Assembly: GCA_010015805.1 (NCBI GenBank) | Contig: ML978124.1 | Location: forward strand, 1,860,001 to 1,924,000 | Direction of reading: 5' to 3' | DNA length: 64,000 nucleotides | Source of the DNA: Rhizodiscina lignyota | Taxonomy: Eukaryota > Ascomycota > Dothideomycetes > Aulographales > Rhizodiscinaceae | Shown: positions 22,522-32,455 of the stretch, piece by piece | Position numbering within the stretch: position 1 is the stretch's first letter | How the letters are laid out: every line of letters starts with the position of its first letter | Position numbers and translations under genes: made by a program | The notes under the pieces: model-generated | Databases searched by the model: none | Seen by the model: only the letters and a program-made list of their open reading frames with translations | Told to the model about the DNA's origin: nothing

Positions 22522-23905
22522 TTAATGAGCGCCATTGGTGCCTGCCTGTCCGTTCGCCTCCTCGATAAAGTCAAGTGCCTTCATCATGTACGGCATAAAT
22601 GCTTTTGGGTCCTCTGTCTGGGGGAAATGACCTGCAGGTTTAACGTTATAGGTGTGTGGTGAACGATCTGTGGTCGAGAGTCATACCTAGGCCCTTCATC
22701 ATCTCAAACTTCGCGCCTGGTATCTTCTCCGCGGTCTTCGCACTTGCTTCGGGCGTACAGCTGTAGTCGTATTCGCCTGTAAGCATGTATACAGGACAAG
22801 TCTTCGTATCAATAGTCTCCACCCGTCCTCTCCCATCCCAGCCTTTGAAGTAGAACTTGAGATCTCCCTGAAAGCACTGCACTCCTTGCGAGGAATAGAT
22901 CCACCAAATCAACCGCTTGTATGCAGAGGGAGCCGTCGGCGCGCACATTCCGCACACTCTTTCCGGATTCAGAATTGCTTCATTCAGATCTCCACCTAGC
23001 TCATATATCGGTTGAGTAAGAGGTAAATGCTCGCAGCCTTCACAAGGAATTACGCCGCTTACACCCAGCTCCTTCGCTCGGATCGCGACAGCGAGACAAA
23101 CATGTCCTGCCATGCTTGCGCCAGAAACAATCGGTCGCTTCAATCCGAGCTTTTTGATTACCTGAGCAATGGCCTCCACATAGTTCTCTTCGTCATTAGT
23201 GTAGCCCTCCGGCAACTGTCGCGTTCCAGGATACGAGCGTCCATGGCCAGGAAGATCAAATGCGAACATTGTACACCGCGCTTGCATTTGGCGGTTATTG
23301 AGAAGTGAGTGCGCTTGTCTCGAGTCTGCTCCAGCAGTGTGCAGGAACAAGATGTGCTGTGGACCTGTCCCAGCAGACTCGTAGAAGATTTTGCTTCGAC
23401 CCCATCGTGGTGTCTCAATCCAGGTGTACCGACCCACAATCGAGTCTTCTTCTTCCTCATCGACATAAGTCGCGTCGAAAGCATCCTCACTCTTGATATC
23501 GTTGATTGCGTCCCGGGCTCTATCCAAAGCTAATCGCCATAATCTCGCGTTCTTTCCAAATTCTTCAGCGTCGCCGATAATTTGGACTCCAGGATTGTGT
23601 CCGTGTATACGAAGTATTCCCCAATAAGACTGCCACGATGCTGGAGGTCTCGCAGCAAAGAACTTCTGCCAATCGTCCAGTCTCGCTGAGAGGACAAACG
23701 CTGCGCCCGAAGGAGACCCAAATCCTACACTCGCTGAGCCTTTCTGTACATCGACGATAAGAGCATCGTCTGCATCACTTGATTTGACACCGAATTTGAT
23801 GCTCCGGCCTTGAGCCGAAGCCTGAAATTCTCGGTCATTGGTGATCGCAGTCTGAAGTGTTTGGGTCACAGGCTTGAGAAGACCGGCAAACGTTGATGAA
23901 GCCAT
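22522..23905 (-). CDS. SCP2-like domain fused to alpha/beta hydrolase, 442 aa
   Basis: Two exons on the minus strand: 22687..23905 and 22522..22631. The 55-bp intron (GTATGA...TGCAG) replaces an ORF end near 22646 with GLGHFPQTEDPKAFMPYM and the tail TNGAH. Residues 1-145 look like a sterol-carrier-protein-2-type lipid-binding domain: ALIVDVQKGSASVGFGSPSG, FVLSARLDDWQKFFA, WGILRIHG. The C-terminal part is an alpha/beta hydrolase with the oxyanion strand HILFLHTAGADSR, the MFAFDLPGHGRS turn, and the nucleophile elbow GASMAGH (Ser). The acid Asp is probably in YMLTGEYDYSCTP, and His in GLGHFPQ at the exon junction, which supports the splice. The likely role is hydrolysis of a hydrophobic ester. 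The start was chosen as MASSTFAGLL; the frame is open 17 codons further upstream. Confidence 0.9.
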
Positions 23906-24546
23906 CTTGAAGAAATGAGAACAATGTAGACACCAAACGTTGTTCCTACCTCTCAATGATACATATTCTCAACTTCAATCATCCGTACTCCATCTGCGCC
24001 ATGTCAATAATCCGATTCTGCAGCGAGCTCCGTGGAAGCTGTTACCCCGGATGTTGATGTGGGGTCCCGACCGTCCCTCTTTCTCCACCTCGGCGTTTTG
24101 GCGAAAAGAGGCTTCGCCCAATACCGCCGTCGTTTTCTCCGCCGTGAACTCTTCTACCTTCAATTCTCCCAATTTCTCGCAACACCGTGGAAGCCCGTGA
24201 TCAATCATACAAATCTAGACTATGGACATTAAGCTTCTTTTGGAGCCCCCATACAAAACTCGGAGAATGGACATTTCCAAGCCCGATGAGTCTCAATCAT
24301 GCCGCCGGAGTTTGAAGCTTGTGGGAGGCTGAACTACTCATCTTTGTATTAGGCAACGGAGTTAACGATAAGATTTCATTTCGTGGAGAGTCGTAAGTTA
24401 AATATGTGTCGAATAGTTAAGTAAATACAATTTCGTATTGTACTCTACCACTTCACAATCTCTCTACAAAAACATTTCCTTTCAATCGTTCTCTTGGGCA
24501 GGGAGCTTAACATCGGAGAGCAAAGAAGATACGTGGGGCTGGAAAT
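23906..24546. promoter_or_regulatory. Divergent promoter between hydrolase and alcohol dehydrogenase
   Basis: 641 bp separate two start codons reading outward, so one region probably drives both genes. CCTCGG occurs at 24088..24093, about 180 bp from the hydrolase start. AT-rich sequence lies at 24340-24440, nearer the dehydrogenase. No further gene is seen. Confidence 0.5.
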
Positions 24547-25723
24547 ATGGGTACAGTTATTCCAGAATCGATGCTTGCTTGTCAAGTAGTCGAGGTAGAT
24601 AACATTTCCCGATAAACAGCAGATGGGAGCTCTAACCGGCTCATCTAGTTCAACAGGCCATACGTGCTACGCACTGTTCCCGTTCCAGGTCCACAGTCTT
24701 TGGGCAGTTATGATCTTCTGCTCAAGACAGCTGTTGCATCTCTCTGCCACACTGACTCGATGGTTATTGAAGGCCGCATGACAGGGACAAAGCTGCCGAT
24801 CACCGGATCACACGAAGGCACCGGCGTCGTTGTCGCCAAAGGATCCGCAGTTTCAGACTTTGCCGTCGGAGACCGAGTGCTGGCTGGCATTCCGCGCAAC
24901 CGCTGCGGAGAATGCGATGATTGTGCGAGTTCAGATACGCAGTACTGCTCTAATCGTCAAGGTGGAATAGGGCTCCAGGTGGACGGCGCGTTCGCGGAGT
25001 ATGTCCTTGTCGACTCGAGAGATGCTTCAGTCATACCGGATGGATTGGACTTTGTCTCTGCAGCACCTCTTGCTTGCGCCGGCATCACAGTATGGCGTGC
25101 ATTGGAACAGACTCGACTTGTCGATTCGCAGTGGCTGGGCGTCATCGGTTCGGGAGGAGGACTGGGACATCTCGCGATCCAATTTGCCAAAAAGAAAGGC
25201 CTGAAGGTCGTGGGAGTTGATGCTAGAGATGAAGGGGTTGAGCTGTCTGCGAAAGCTGGCGCCGATCTAGTCCAAGATGCGCGAAGAGGCCAGGAAGCCG
25301 TTGTTCACGAGATAATCGAAGCAACTGGAGGAAAGGGCGTTGGAGCTACTATCAATCTCAGCGAGGCAAAGTCGGCAGCATCACTTGGATGTGCAATTAC
25401 TGCAAAGCATGGCCGTTTGGTACAAGTTGCACAGGTATGATTGCAGTTTCTTCCGTGAAAGGCATCCACTGATTCTGATGCAGCCTCCAGAAGTGGTCAT
25501 TCCTTTCCGAGAGCTAGTATTTAGAGACATTACCGTGAAAGGCTCTTTAACCGGGTCCGCAAAGCAAACACAGGAGATGTTGCACTTTGTGGCCAAACAT
25601 GGTATTCACGTGGAGACGAATATATACCATGGTCTAAGCGAGGTGTCTCGCATGGTTATTGATGCCCACTCAGGAAGGTTGAAAGGCAAGAGTGTAGTGA
25701 TCGTAGACAATACGTTAGCATAA
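24547..25723 (+). CDS. Zinc-dependent alcohol dehydrogenase (AdhP/yeast ADH type), 357 aa
   Basis: Three exons: 24547..24594, 24649..25434, 25484..25723, with introns of 54 and 49 bp. The short first exon (MGTVIPESMLACQVVE) joins FNRPYVLRTVPVPGP. Catalytic zinc ligands are Cys-His in VASLCHTDSMV and His-Glu in ITGSHEGTG. The structural zinc cysteines are in RNRCGECDDCASSDTQYC. The cofactor turn is GVIGSGGGLGHLAIQFAKKK. The family pattern QPPEVVIPFRELVFRDITVKGS crosses the second intron. It differs clearly from the dehydrogenase at 15.9 kb (different length and subfamily), so the cluster has two distinct alcohol-oxidising steps or substrates. It is divergent from the SCP2-hydrolase gene and tandem with the MFS importer. 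Confidence 0.94.
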
Positions 25724-26165
25724 AGTTTTACGACATTAATTTATTCCATTTACCTGAATGAATGTGAAGTCACATTACATATCATGCTGTATTTCTCATC
25801 AAAGGCGCAGATGTGATAGAGAGTGAGTCATGCAAAGCTAGGGGATACCCGTAGCTACCCCAGAGCCTCAGAAAATCTCCCCATACTTTGTGAATCGCCG
25901 TGCCGGCGAATTCGACGGTGATAACGCCGGGTGCATGTTCCAATCGGTTTCATTTGCCAACGGAGCAAGTGTAGTCCGGATATGGTGTTGATTGGTCCAA
26001 CACAATAATTGCCTGGCAAAATGGCATCATGAGGACGCAGACAAGTGTTGATAAGTAATGATTTATATCGTGATGCGTTTCCAGGGAGGTGGCCGTCGGG
26101 CTGTGTCTCTGGCTTCTCTGGCTTTCTTTGTATTCGTCTCGCGAGAATCGCTCAGTAACTCCAAC
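25724..26165. other. Intergenic region, promoter of the MFS importer
   Basis: 442 bp between two plus-strand genes. An in-frame ATG at 26058 would add 36 residues to the transporter, but the added sequence is not family-like. No repeat or RNA gene. Confidence 0.45.
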
Positions 26166-27848
26166 ATGTCGTCCAAGGATAACATATCCTTTATTGAAGA
26201 ACTCCAAGATGACCTGCGTGGGCCACCCGTCCAGTTCACAAAGGAAGAAGAGAAGAAGATCCTTCGCCGCATCGACATTCGTCTGATCCCCCTTTTGTCT
26301 ATCTTGTATCTCATCTCTTTCCTTGATCGAGGGAATGGTAGGCGGGATTGTTCTAAAGTTCGATGGGTCCCCTTGAGACTAATTCTGCATTGTAGTCGGC
26401 AATGCTCGCATCGCTGGCATGACCGAAGACCTCCATCTCACTGGAACGCAATACAACATCGCGTTGACCATGTTCTTCATTCCATACGCACTCTTCGAGA
26501 TCCCAAGCAATATCGTGCTAAAGATTCTGCGGCCGCGAATCTGGATTCCCACGATCATGCTGGCGTGGGGAACGGTAATGACGTGAGTATCTTCACGGAC
26601 TTTTCCGGACTCGCTGACTGATTCGTCATAGTCTTATGGGGATTGTGCAAAACTACCAAGGCCTCGTTGTAGCACGTGTGTTCCTCGGGGTCGCAGAAGC
26701 AGGGTTCTTTCCTGCAGCTTCCTTTTTATTAACCTGCTGGTATCCGCGGCATGAGCTGCAACTTCGTATTGGCTACTTTTACGGTGCCGGAGCGCTGTCA
26801 GGGGCATTCTCTGGGCTGTTAGCCTTTGCGATTGAGAAGATGAATGGCGTTGGTGGGCTCGCAGGGTGGCGTTGGATATTCATCCTTGAAGGGCTGATAA
26901 CCGTAGTGGCGGCAATGGTAACACCGTTCTTTATGAACAACGACCCTGCGAGCGCTCGGTTCCTCTCAGAAGATGAGAAGAAGTTCGTCCTGTGGCGGCT
27001 ACAAGTCGAACAGGGGCGGGTAGGAGCCGATACGGAGAGCGAAGAACCATTCAAGTGGAAGTACTTCTGGGCAGCGGTCCAGGATTGGAAGGTATGGTTG
27101 AGCATTGTAGTATATTGGGGGAATGCAATGCCTATATATGGGTAAGATTCCAAAATATAACTAAGATAGATTAAGACTAACCGTTAACCAGTTTCATTTA
27201 CACCGTTCCAGTCGTAATCAACGAGCTTGGGTATTCGTCAGCAAACGCTCAACTGCTTACCATTCCCATCTATGTCGCAGCTGTCATAGGGACCATAACC
27301 GCAGCGTATCTCTCCGACAAATACCACACTAGATCACCGTTCATAATCGGTCCACAGCTATTCGGCGCGATCGGCTTCGTTGTCGTAATGGCAATACCAA
27401 AAGGAAAGTATCCCGGTGCCGTATATGGTTCGCTTTTCATCATCGCAATCGGGCTTTATACCACCATTACAGGTGTGGTATCGTGGACAGGTAAGGCTAA
27501 CTGCAGATCCTGGTCGCCAATGCTGAGTTTGAGTTAGGCAACAACCTTGCGGGCTCCTGGAAGCGCAATATCGGGATGGCGATACAAATATCGTTGGGGA
27601 ACTTGGGTGGCGCGGTGGGAACTAACATATATCTGGAAAAAGAAGCACCGGAGTACTGGCTCGGCTTTGGCTTCTCGCTCGGTATTCTTCTCTGTGCGAG
27701 TGCGGTGGCGATGGCGCTAAGGGTGGCTCTGCAAAGAATCAATGCAAAAAGAGACGCCATGAGCGCTGAGGAAATTCACTCGAGGTATACAAGAGAGGAA
27801 CTGTGGGAGATGGGAGATGCTAGTCCACTCTTCAGATATACTCTTTAG
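26166..27848 (+). CDS. MFS transporter, anion:cation symporter (Dal5/allantoate-type), 492 aa
   Basis: Five exons: 26166..26337, 26396..26582, 26632..27141, 27192..27490, 27538..27848; introns 47-58 bp. The N-terminus matches the family: EEEKKILRRIDIRLIPLLSI, LYLISFLDRGNVGNAR, then NIALTMFFIPYALFEIPSN. The loop ARVFLGVAEAGFFPAASFLL and GWRWIFILEGL are typical. The cytosolic loop has FLSEDEKKFVLWRL, and the C-terminal half contains NNLAGSWKRNIGMAIQI before helices 10-12. Members import carboxylates, allantoate, nicotinate, pantothenate and similar anions. Here it probably brings in the cluster's substrate. It ends 161 bp before the convergent RAD1 gene, so the cluster stops there. Start at 26166 gives MSSKDNISFIEELQ. 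Confidence 0.94.
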
Positions 27849-28009
27849 AGACAAAGAGATAGATCAGTATGTGAGGTATTCGTGGTATCAAGCAAAGTAA
27901 AAAGTATGCTGGTCGGGCATCTTAAATTCTGCAGGAACGAAGACAGAAGAAACCCATTGGCTGTAAAACTTAATCATATGAAAGAATTTGGTTGATCAGT
28001 ATCAAACCT

Positions 28010-29131
28010 TCATTCGTCATCGGTGCTCTCCGCATCGCCACCACCTCCCTCTTCATTTTGCTGTTCTTCGCCATCTTCGTCGCCTACGAGGGGCACGAAT
28101 CTGAAGTCGACAAAGCTCATGTGTTGTTCTGCGCCGCTCCCTCCTTCAACTTCGATCATGAATTGCAAGCTCAAGACCCCCTGGTCATCCACTCGTACAC
28201 TGACTTTAACAGCTTGCTTCATGGCCAACGTTGCCGCGCGTATCATGGAAAATTTGTAGCTGTTCACGCTTCGGATGCTCGCCTGGAATGTCTCAAGGAC
28301 GCCAGAAGCTCCAGTGGCTTGAGGAACGGCCGCTGAAGGATTCGGATGCGAGAAGCTTGCTGCTCCGCTTTCACGCTTAGCGGTCATTTCATCGAATTCG
28401 ATTTCGGCGCTTCCAAGGGGCCCTGATGCTCGGAGCCTGAAGCCTACTTTCCCAGGACCAGCTTCAATCGTGAGACGCTCTGGGTTTGTTGCGGCGAGTT
28501 CAGCAATCGCATCCGCAAGCCATTCACTCCGCATGATCACCTTCGTGGCTAGTCTGTCGCGCGCGAAAGGTATGTCTTCCATCTGATTTGGTTCATATGT
28601 TGTGAGTTCACATTTCGTCTCAACATTGCCTTCCGAGATCATGATTGTGAGAGGCTCTCCATTGTTATCGTAAGTCAACGTACACAGCGAAGTTAGGCCG
28701 AGTGTGGAGGCAGAGAAGGCAGAGATGGCGGGCTTGTTATACGAATGGAAGCGGGAGGAGCTAGATGTCGAGGTATCCGATGCACCGAATATTTGAAGGG
28801 TTTCGAGGAGGGCGGGAAGGTTAATTTCGAAAATAGGGGTCAACGCGTTGTCTTCCTCGGGTTGTTGGTATTTGAAGGCGGTGAAGAGTTTCTTATCGAG
28901 GAATGCGTGACCTGTATTGCTATGATGTTAGAGAGATGGAATGATAGAGGCGCAGAAGGCGACGGTGGAGACGACACCTTCCATTACACTTGATTCTCCA
29001 GTACTAAAGCGAAGACCATCCTGAGATATTTGGACTTGAACTTTGTTGGTAAACGCGATGCATTTGAGCAGTGAGTGCAGCTGCCGAGCCGAGCTCGAGA
29101 CTGCGCTGAACAGAGGCTGATTGCCTAGCAT
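28010..29131 (-). CDS. RAD1: DNA damage checkpoint clamp subunit Rad1, 351 aa
   Basis: Two exons on the minus strand: 28978..29131 and 28010..28911, with a 66-bp intron (GTGTCG...TACAG) joining SSVMEG to HAFLDKKLFTAFKYQ. Rad1 (Rad17 in budding yeast) forms the 9-1-1 ring with Rad9 and Hus1, which is loaded on damaged DNA in the nucleus. PCNA-like halves are visible: LHSLLKCIAFTNKVQVQISQ and LRFSTGESSVMEGHAFLD in the first, KVIMRSEWLADAIAELAATN and IRAATLAMKQAVKVSVRVDD in the second. LQFMIEVEGG and VDFRFVPLV close the second fold. The C-terminal 25 residues are acidic and Gly-rich (EEQQNEEGGGGDAESTDDE). Length and order fit the family. It is convergent with the MFS importer. Confidence 0.93.
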
Positions 29132-29314
29132 GGTGGGAGAAAGACGCGTCAAAATTGCACAATTGGACGCGCCTAGCAGTGTGGGGAAACTTTTGGCAAA
29201 GATAGGCCGCGAACGAAGTTTTCTATGTTCGCGTCTCGTTATGGCTCTTTCGTGTCGATCGTAGAGTATTGTACATGAGGTGATGATAGAAAGGTAGGTG
29301 GGGAAGGTATATGG

Positions 29315-29710
29315 TTAGACGTAGACTCCGGCCGCGCAGATCATGTACACCGCGCCGAAACTGAATGAATTAGCCAAGGAGCGTAGTTCATCTTGTATTT
29401 AGTTTTGCTCACCCAAACGCGAGGGAAGCAGGTATGCCAAAGATAGGCAGGGTCAGGAGCGAGCGGTCTTCACGACAGGTAAGCCACATCTACAGTGGAA
29501 TGAAGCTCAGGGAACTGACTGAGGGCGAAAGCACCCGAGAGGACAAAGGCTGCACCATCGTCAGAATTATCCTTCAAATAGAGAGGGTAAAGGCTCACCG
29601 ATGAGTAGGAGGACAAATCCTACTGTGAACTGGCTGTTCTTTCCAATGCCTGGTTGAAATGGGCCGGCTGCTGCAGCGTCCCAGACGTCGTTAAGGGAGA
29701 TTGTAGACAT
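29315..29710 (-). CDS. OST5: Oligosaccharyltransferase subunit OST5, 80 aa
   Basis: A very small membrane protein split over four exons on the minus strand: 29599..29710, 29520..29549 (30 bp), 29413..29467 (55 bp) and 29315..29360. Introns are 49, 52 and 52 bp. The product starts MSTISLNDVWDAAAAGPFQP and has two membrane helices: FTVGFVLLLIAFVLSGAFAL and, after NRSLLTLPIFGIPASLAFGF, GAVYMICAAGVYV at the C-terminus. Size and topology match Ost5/TMEM258, a subunit of the ER complex that N-glycosylates secretory proteins. Without splicing no frame longer than about 40 residues is family-like. The third acceptor (GTGAAG) is weak, but it gives the exact ALNRS junction of the family. Confidence 0.9.
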
Positions 29711-30063
29711 TGATCCGATCTCCAGCGCAGCACACAAGTCACACAAAGGGTGTTGCTCTCGAGTGATTGGGCTAAAGGAGCGTTGTTGTGGTGTGAACTG
29801 GATGTTCAACTTGAGGCCACAATTTCACAACCAGATTCAATCTGGAAACGCCGAAGCTTAGACCACACGATCGACGCAATCACATGCACCTTATGTAAGC
29901 ACCCCACAGATTTTATATGCAGGTCCTTGTCACCTGCAAGCTTGAGCCCGCCTAAGGACCCCCTCTCAGCCTCCACCTCACAGCTGCGTCGACGACTTGT
30001 ACGCTATCGCTCTTTCTACACAACACAACCTCACCAAAGGCGATCCGCGCACCGACAGCCACG
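29711..30063. other. Divergent promoter between OST5 and GCN5
   Basis: 353 bp shared by two housekeeping genes that read outward. The sequence next to the GCN5 start is CA-rich (CACAACACAACCTCACC), typical of a fungal leader. No other feature is recognisable. Confidence 0.5.
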
Positions 30064-31706
30064 ATGGCGCCTGTCGTGAAGGAAGAACGTAAGTCATCTC
30101 TCCTTCTCAACATGTTTCCGGTTGTACTGTATGCTGGCACCACTATCCTTTACCCGCAAAGTACAACACGATGCCGCCCAAGCCGGAGAAGGCACAGGAT
30201 CGAACAAAGGCTTTGCTGCGACAGCGCACAGCGGGCACAGCCAGATTCACTCGAAGAGCCCAGCCTCTAAACGACTACATATTCTCAAGAGAGATTGGCT
30301 CCGTTGTGCTTGAACGACCATCGAACAGCCGACTTGGACGACTTGGGGCTTCTAAGAAGCGCCCCGGGCTTAGTCTACATCTCGATTCTGCATGCCGTGA
30401 TGACGTTGGTGCTCCCGAACTGAGCCGCAATCTGACAATTCTCTAGATAAGCGCAAAGCGAGCGTCGATCTTGATGCCGATAGCCCTGCAAAGAAAATCA
30501 AAGAGTCCACCAGCCCGACCGAAGAGATAACGTCCCCTACCAAGTCCACTTCTGGCATTGTCACGTCCTTTCCTGAAAAAGCCGCCGTGAAAGAGGAGCG
30601 CGATGGTGTCATCGAGTTCAAGGTCGTGAACAATGATGGCGCGAGGGAAAGCACAATCATCCTCACGGGGTTGAAGAACATATTCCAGAAGCAGCTGCCG
30701 AAGATGCCAAAGGACTACATCGCGCGACTAGTATATGATCGCACACATATGTCCATGGCTATAGTGAAGAAGCCGCTTGAAGTGGTTGGAGGCATCACGT
30801 ACAGGCCTTTCAAGCACCGACAGTTCGCTGAGATCGTCTTCTGTGCCATATCCTCTGAGCAGCAAGTCAAAGGCTACGGCGCGCATCTCATGTCACACTT
30901 GAAGGACTATGTCAAAGGAAGTACCGACATAATGCACTTCCTTACATACGCCGACAACTACGCTATCGGATATTTCAAGAAGCAAGGCTTCACCAAGGAG
31001 ATTACCCTCGATAAGCCGCGCTGGATGGGATATATCAAAGATTACGAAGGCGGAACTATTATGCAGTGCAGCATGATCCCCAAGATCCGCTACCTTGAAG
31101 CGCCACGCATGCTCATGAAGCAGAAGGCCCTTATCCACGCGAAGATCGAGCGTGTCTCCAAGAGCCATGTTGTGCATCAGCCACCCGACGCCTGGAAAAA
31201 TGGCGTGAAGCCCATAGATCCGCTTTCCATCCCAGCGATAAAGGCGTCTGGCTGGTCTCCTGACATGGACGAGCTGGCGCGCGCTCCACGCCACGGACCC
31301 AACTATAACCAGCTTCTTCGCCTGCTGAACGAGCTGCAAAACAACACGAATGCGTGGCCATTCCAGCTGCCTGTCAACAAAGACGATGTACTGGATTACT
31401 ACGATGTCATCAAGGAGCCCATGGACCTTAGTACGATGGAAGACCTCCTGGAGAAGGATAAATACACAACCCCGGAACTGTTCATCAGGGATGCAACGCT
31501 CATCTTCACCAACTGCCGCAAGTACAATACCGAGAACACACCGTATGCAAAAGCTGCAAATCGGCTGGAGAAGTTCATGTGGACCAAGGTCAAGGAGATT
31601 CCCGAGTGGTCGGTAAGTGACAAATCTCCGTCAATGATTCAAATGAGTGTATTTGGCTAACATTGTACAGCACATTGAACCCGATCAGTTCAAGGAGGAG
31701 AAGTAA
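30064..31706 (+). CDS. GCN5: Histone acetyltransferase Gcn5, 408 aa
   Basis: Three exons: 30064..30088, 30447..31612, 31671..31706. The catalytic subunit of SAGA/ADA acetylates histone H3 lysines in the nucleus. The spliced N-terminus is [18 protein letters not shown]. The GNAT domain spans about residues 75-230, with [14 protein letters not shown] (catalytic-type Glu), the acetyl-CoA loop [17 protein letters not shown], and [15 protein letters not shown]. The bromodomain fills about 295-400: [33 protein letters not shown], and [20 protein letters not shown] with the acetyl-lysine-binding Asn. The last exon adds [11 protein letters not shown]. The first intron is long (358 bp, GTAAGT...CTCTAG with a CTGAC branch point) and could hide another small exon; the 58-bp second intron is ordinary. 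Confidence 0.95.
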
Positions 31707-32455
31707 CTTGTTGGCTTTGGACGGCTTTTTATGTGTTCTTTCATCACAGCGTGGCGCTTGGTAAGGCTTGGGTTTTACATTTGGTAGCAGATATCCTCTT
31801 CAGGTTACGGAACGGGAGCTTATACCCCGGAACACGAGGCATGACGGTCTTTGGGCGACTGGATACAAGGCATCAGGACACCTTGGAATGGATAGGAATG
31901 AGTCGAGACTCTCAATGAATTACAATTGTTTTAAATAGCGCATTACTGCCCATTCAATTTAAGCGAGATTGGCAACCCTGGCTTTTGTGCGAATAGCATT
32001 TTTCCTCGAAAAATATGAGATCTAGAATACAGCCAGCGCAACGCGAGACTAAAGCAGCACCGGGATTTCATCAATTTCATTAAAGCATTACCAAACCACC
32101 AGTGAGTACTTGTTGCAAATTCAAAACACCGACGAGGACGTGATCCAGTCCCAGATCCAAAACGCAAGAGACGCCTTCAGCCGTCTTTTCCCGTCCGTGA
32201 GAAAACATGAAGGTCAGAGTGTAATGAAAAAGACAAGTCTGCTGAGAACCCATGGAGATTCACCTTCAGAGCCCATCTTTCCCATCTACGAGAAAACATG
32301 AGTGCTAGAGTGTAATGAAATCAGCCAATTTGCAAAACCCCATCGAAGTTCGCCTCCAGAGCTGAAGTGTAATGAGTCTCGATGCGCGCTTCAGGAGCGC
32401 CTGTTGAGAGGTAGCATTGCGGCATGATGCAGCAGTGCTTAGTCGGACCGTCAAT
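31707..32455. other. Convergent intergenic region between GCN5 and the TFIIA gene
   Basis: Shared 3' flanks. It contains the diverged tandem repeat described separately and no credible gene. Confidence 0.55.
32190..32370. repeat. Diverged tandem repeat, about 91 bp, two copies
   Basis: Copy 1 (32190..32280) and copy 2 (from 32281) share GAGAAAACATGA, AGAGTGTAATGAAA, an AACCCATGGA/ACCCCATCGA block and TTCAGAGC/TCCAGAGC in the same order and spacing. A further TGTAATGAG after the second copy and TTCAGCCGTCTTT before the first suggest partial flanking copies. It lies in the 3' flank of two genes; no coding role is visible. Confidence 0.75.
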
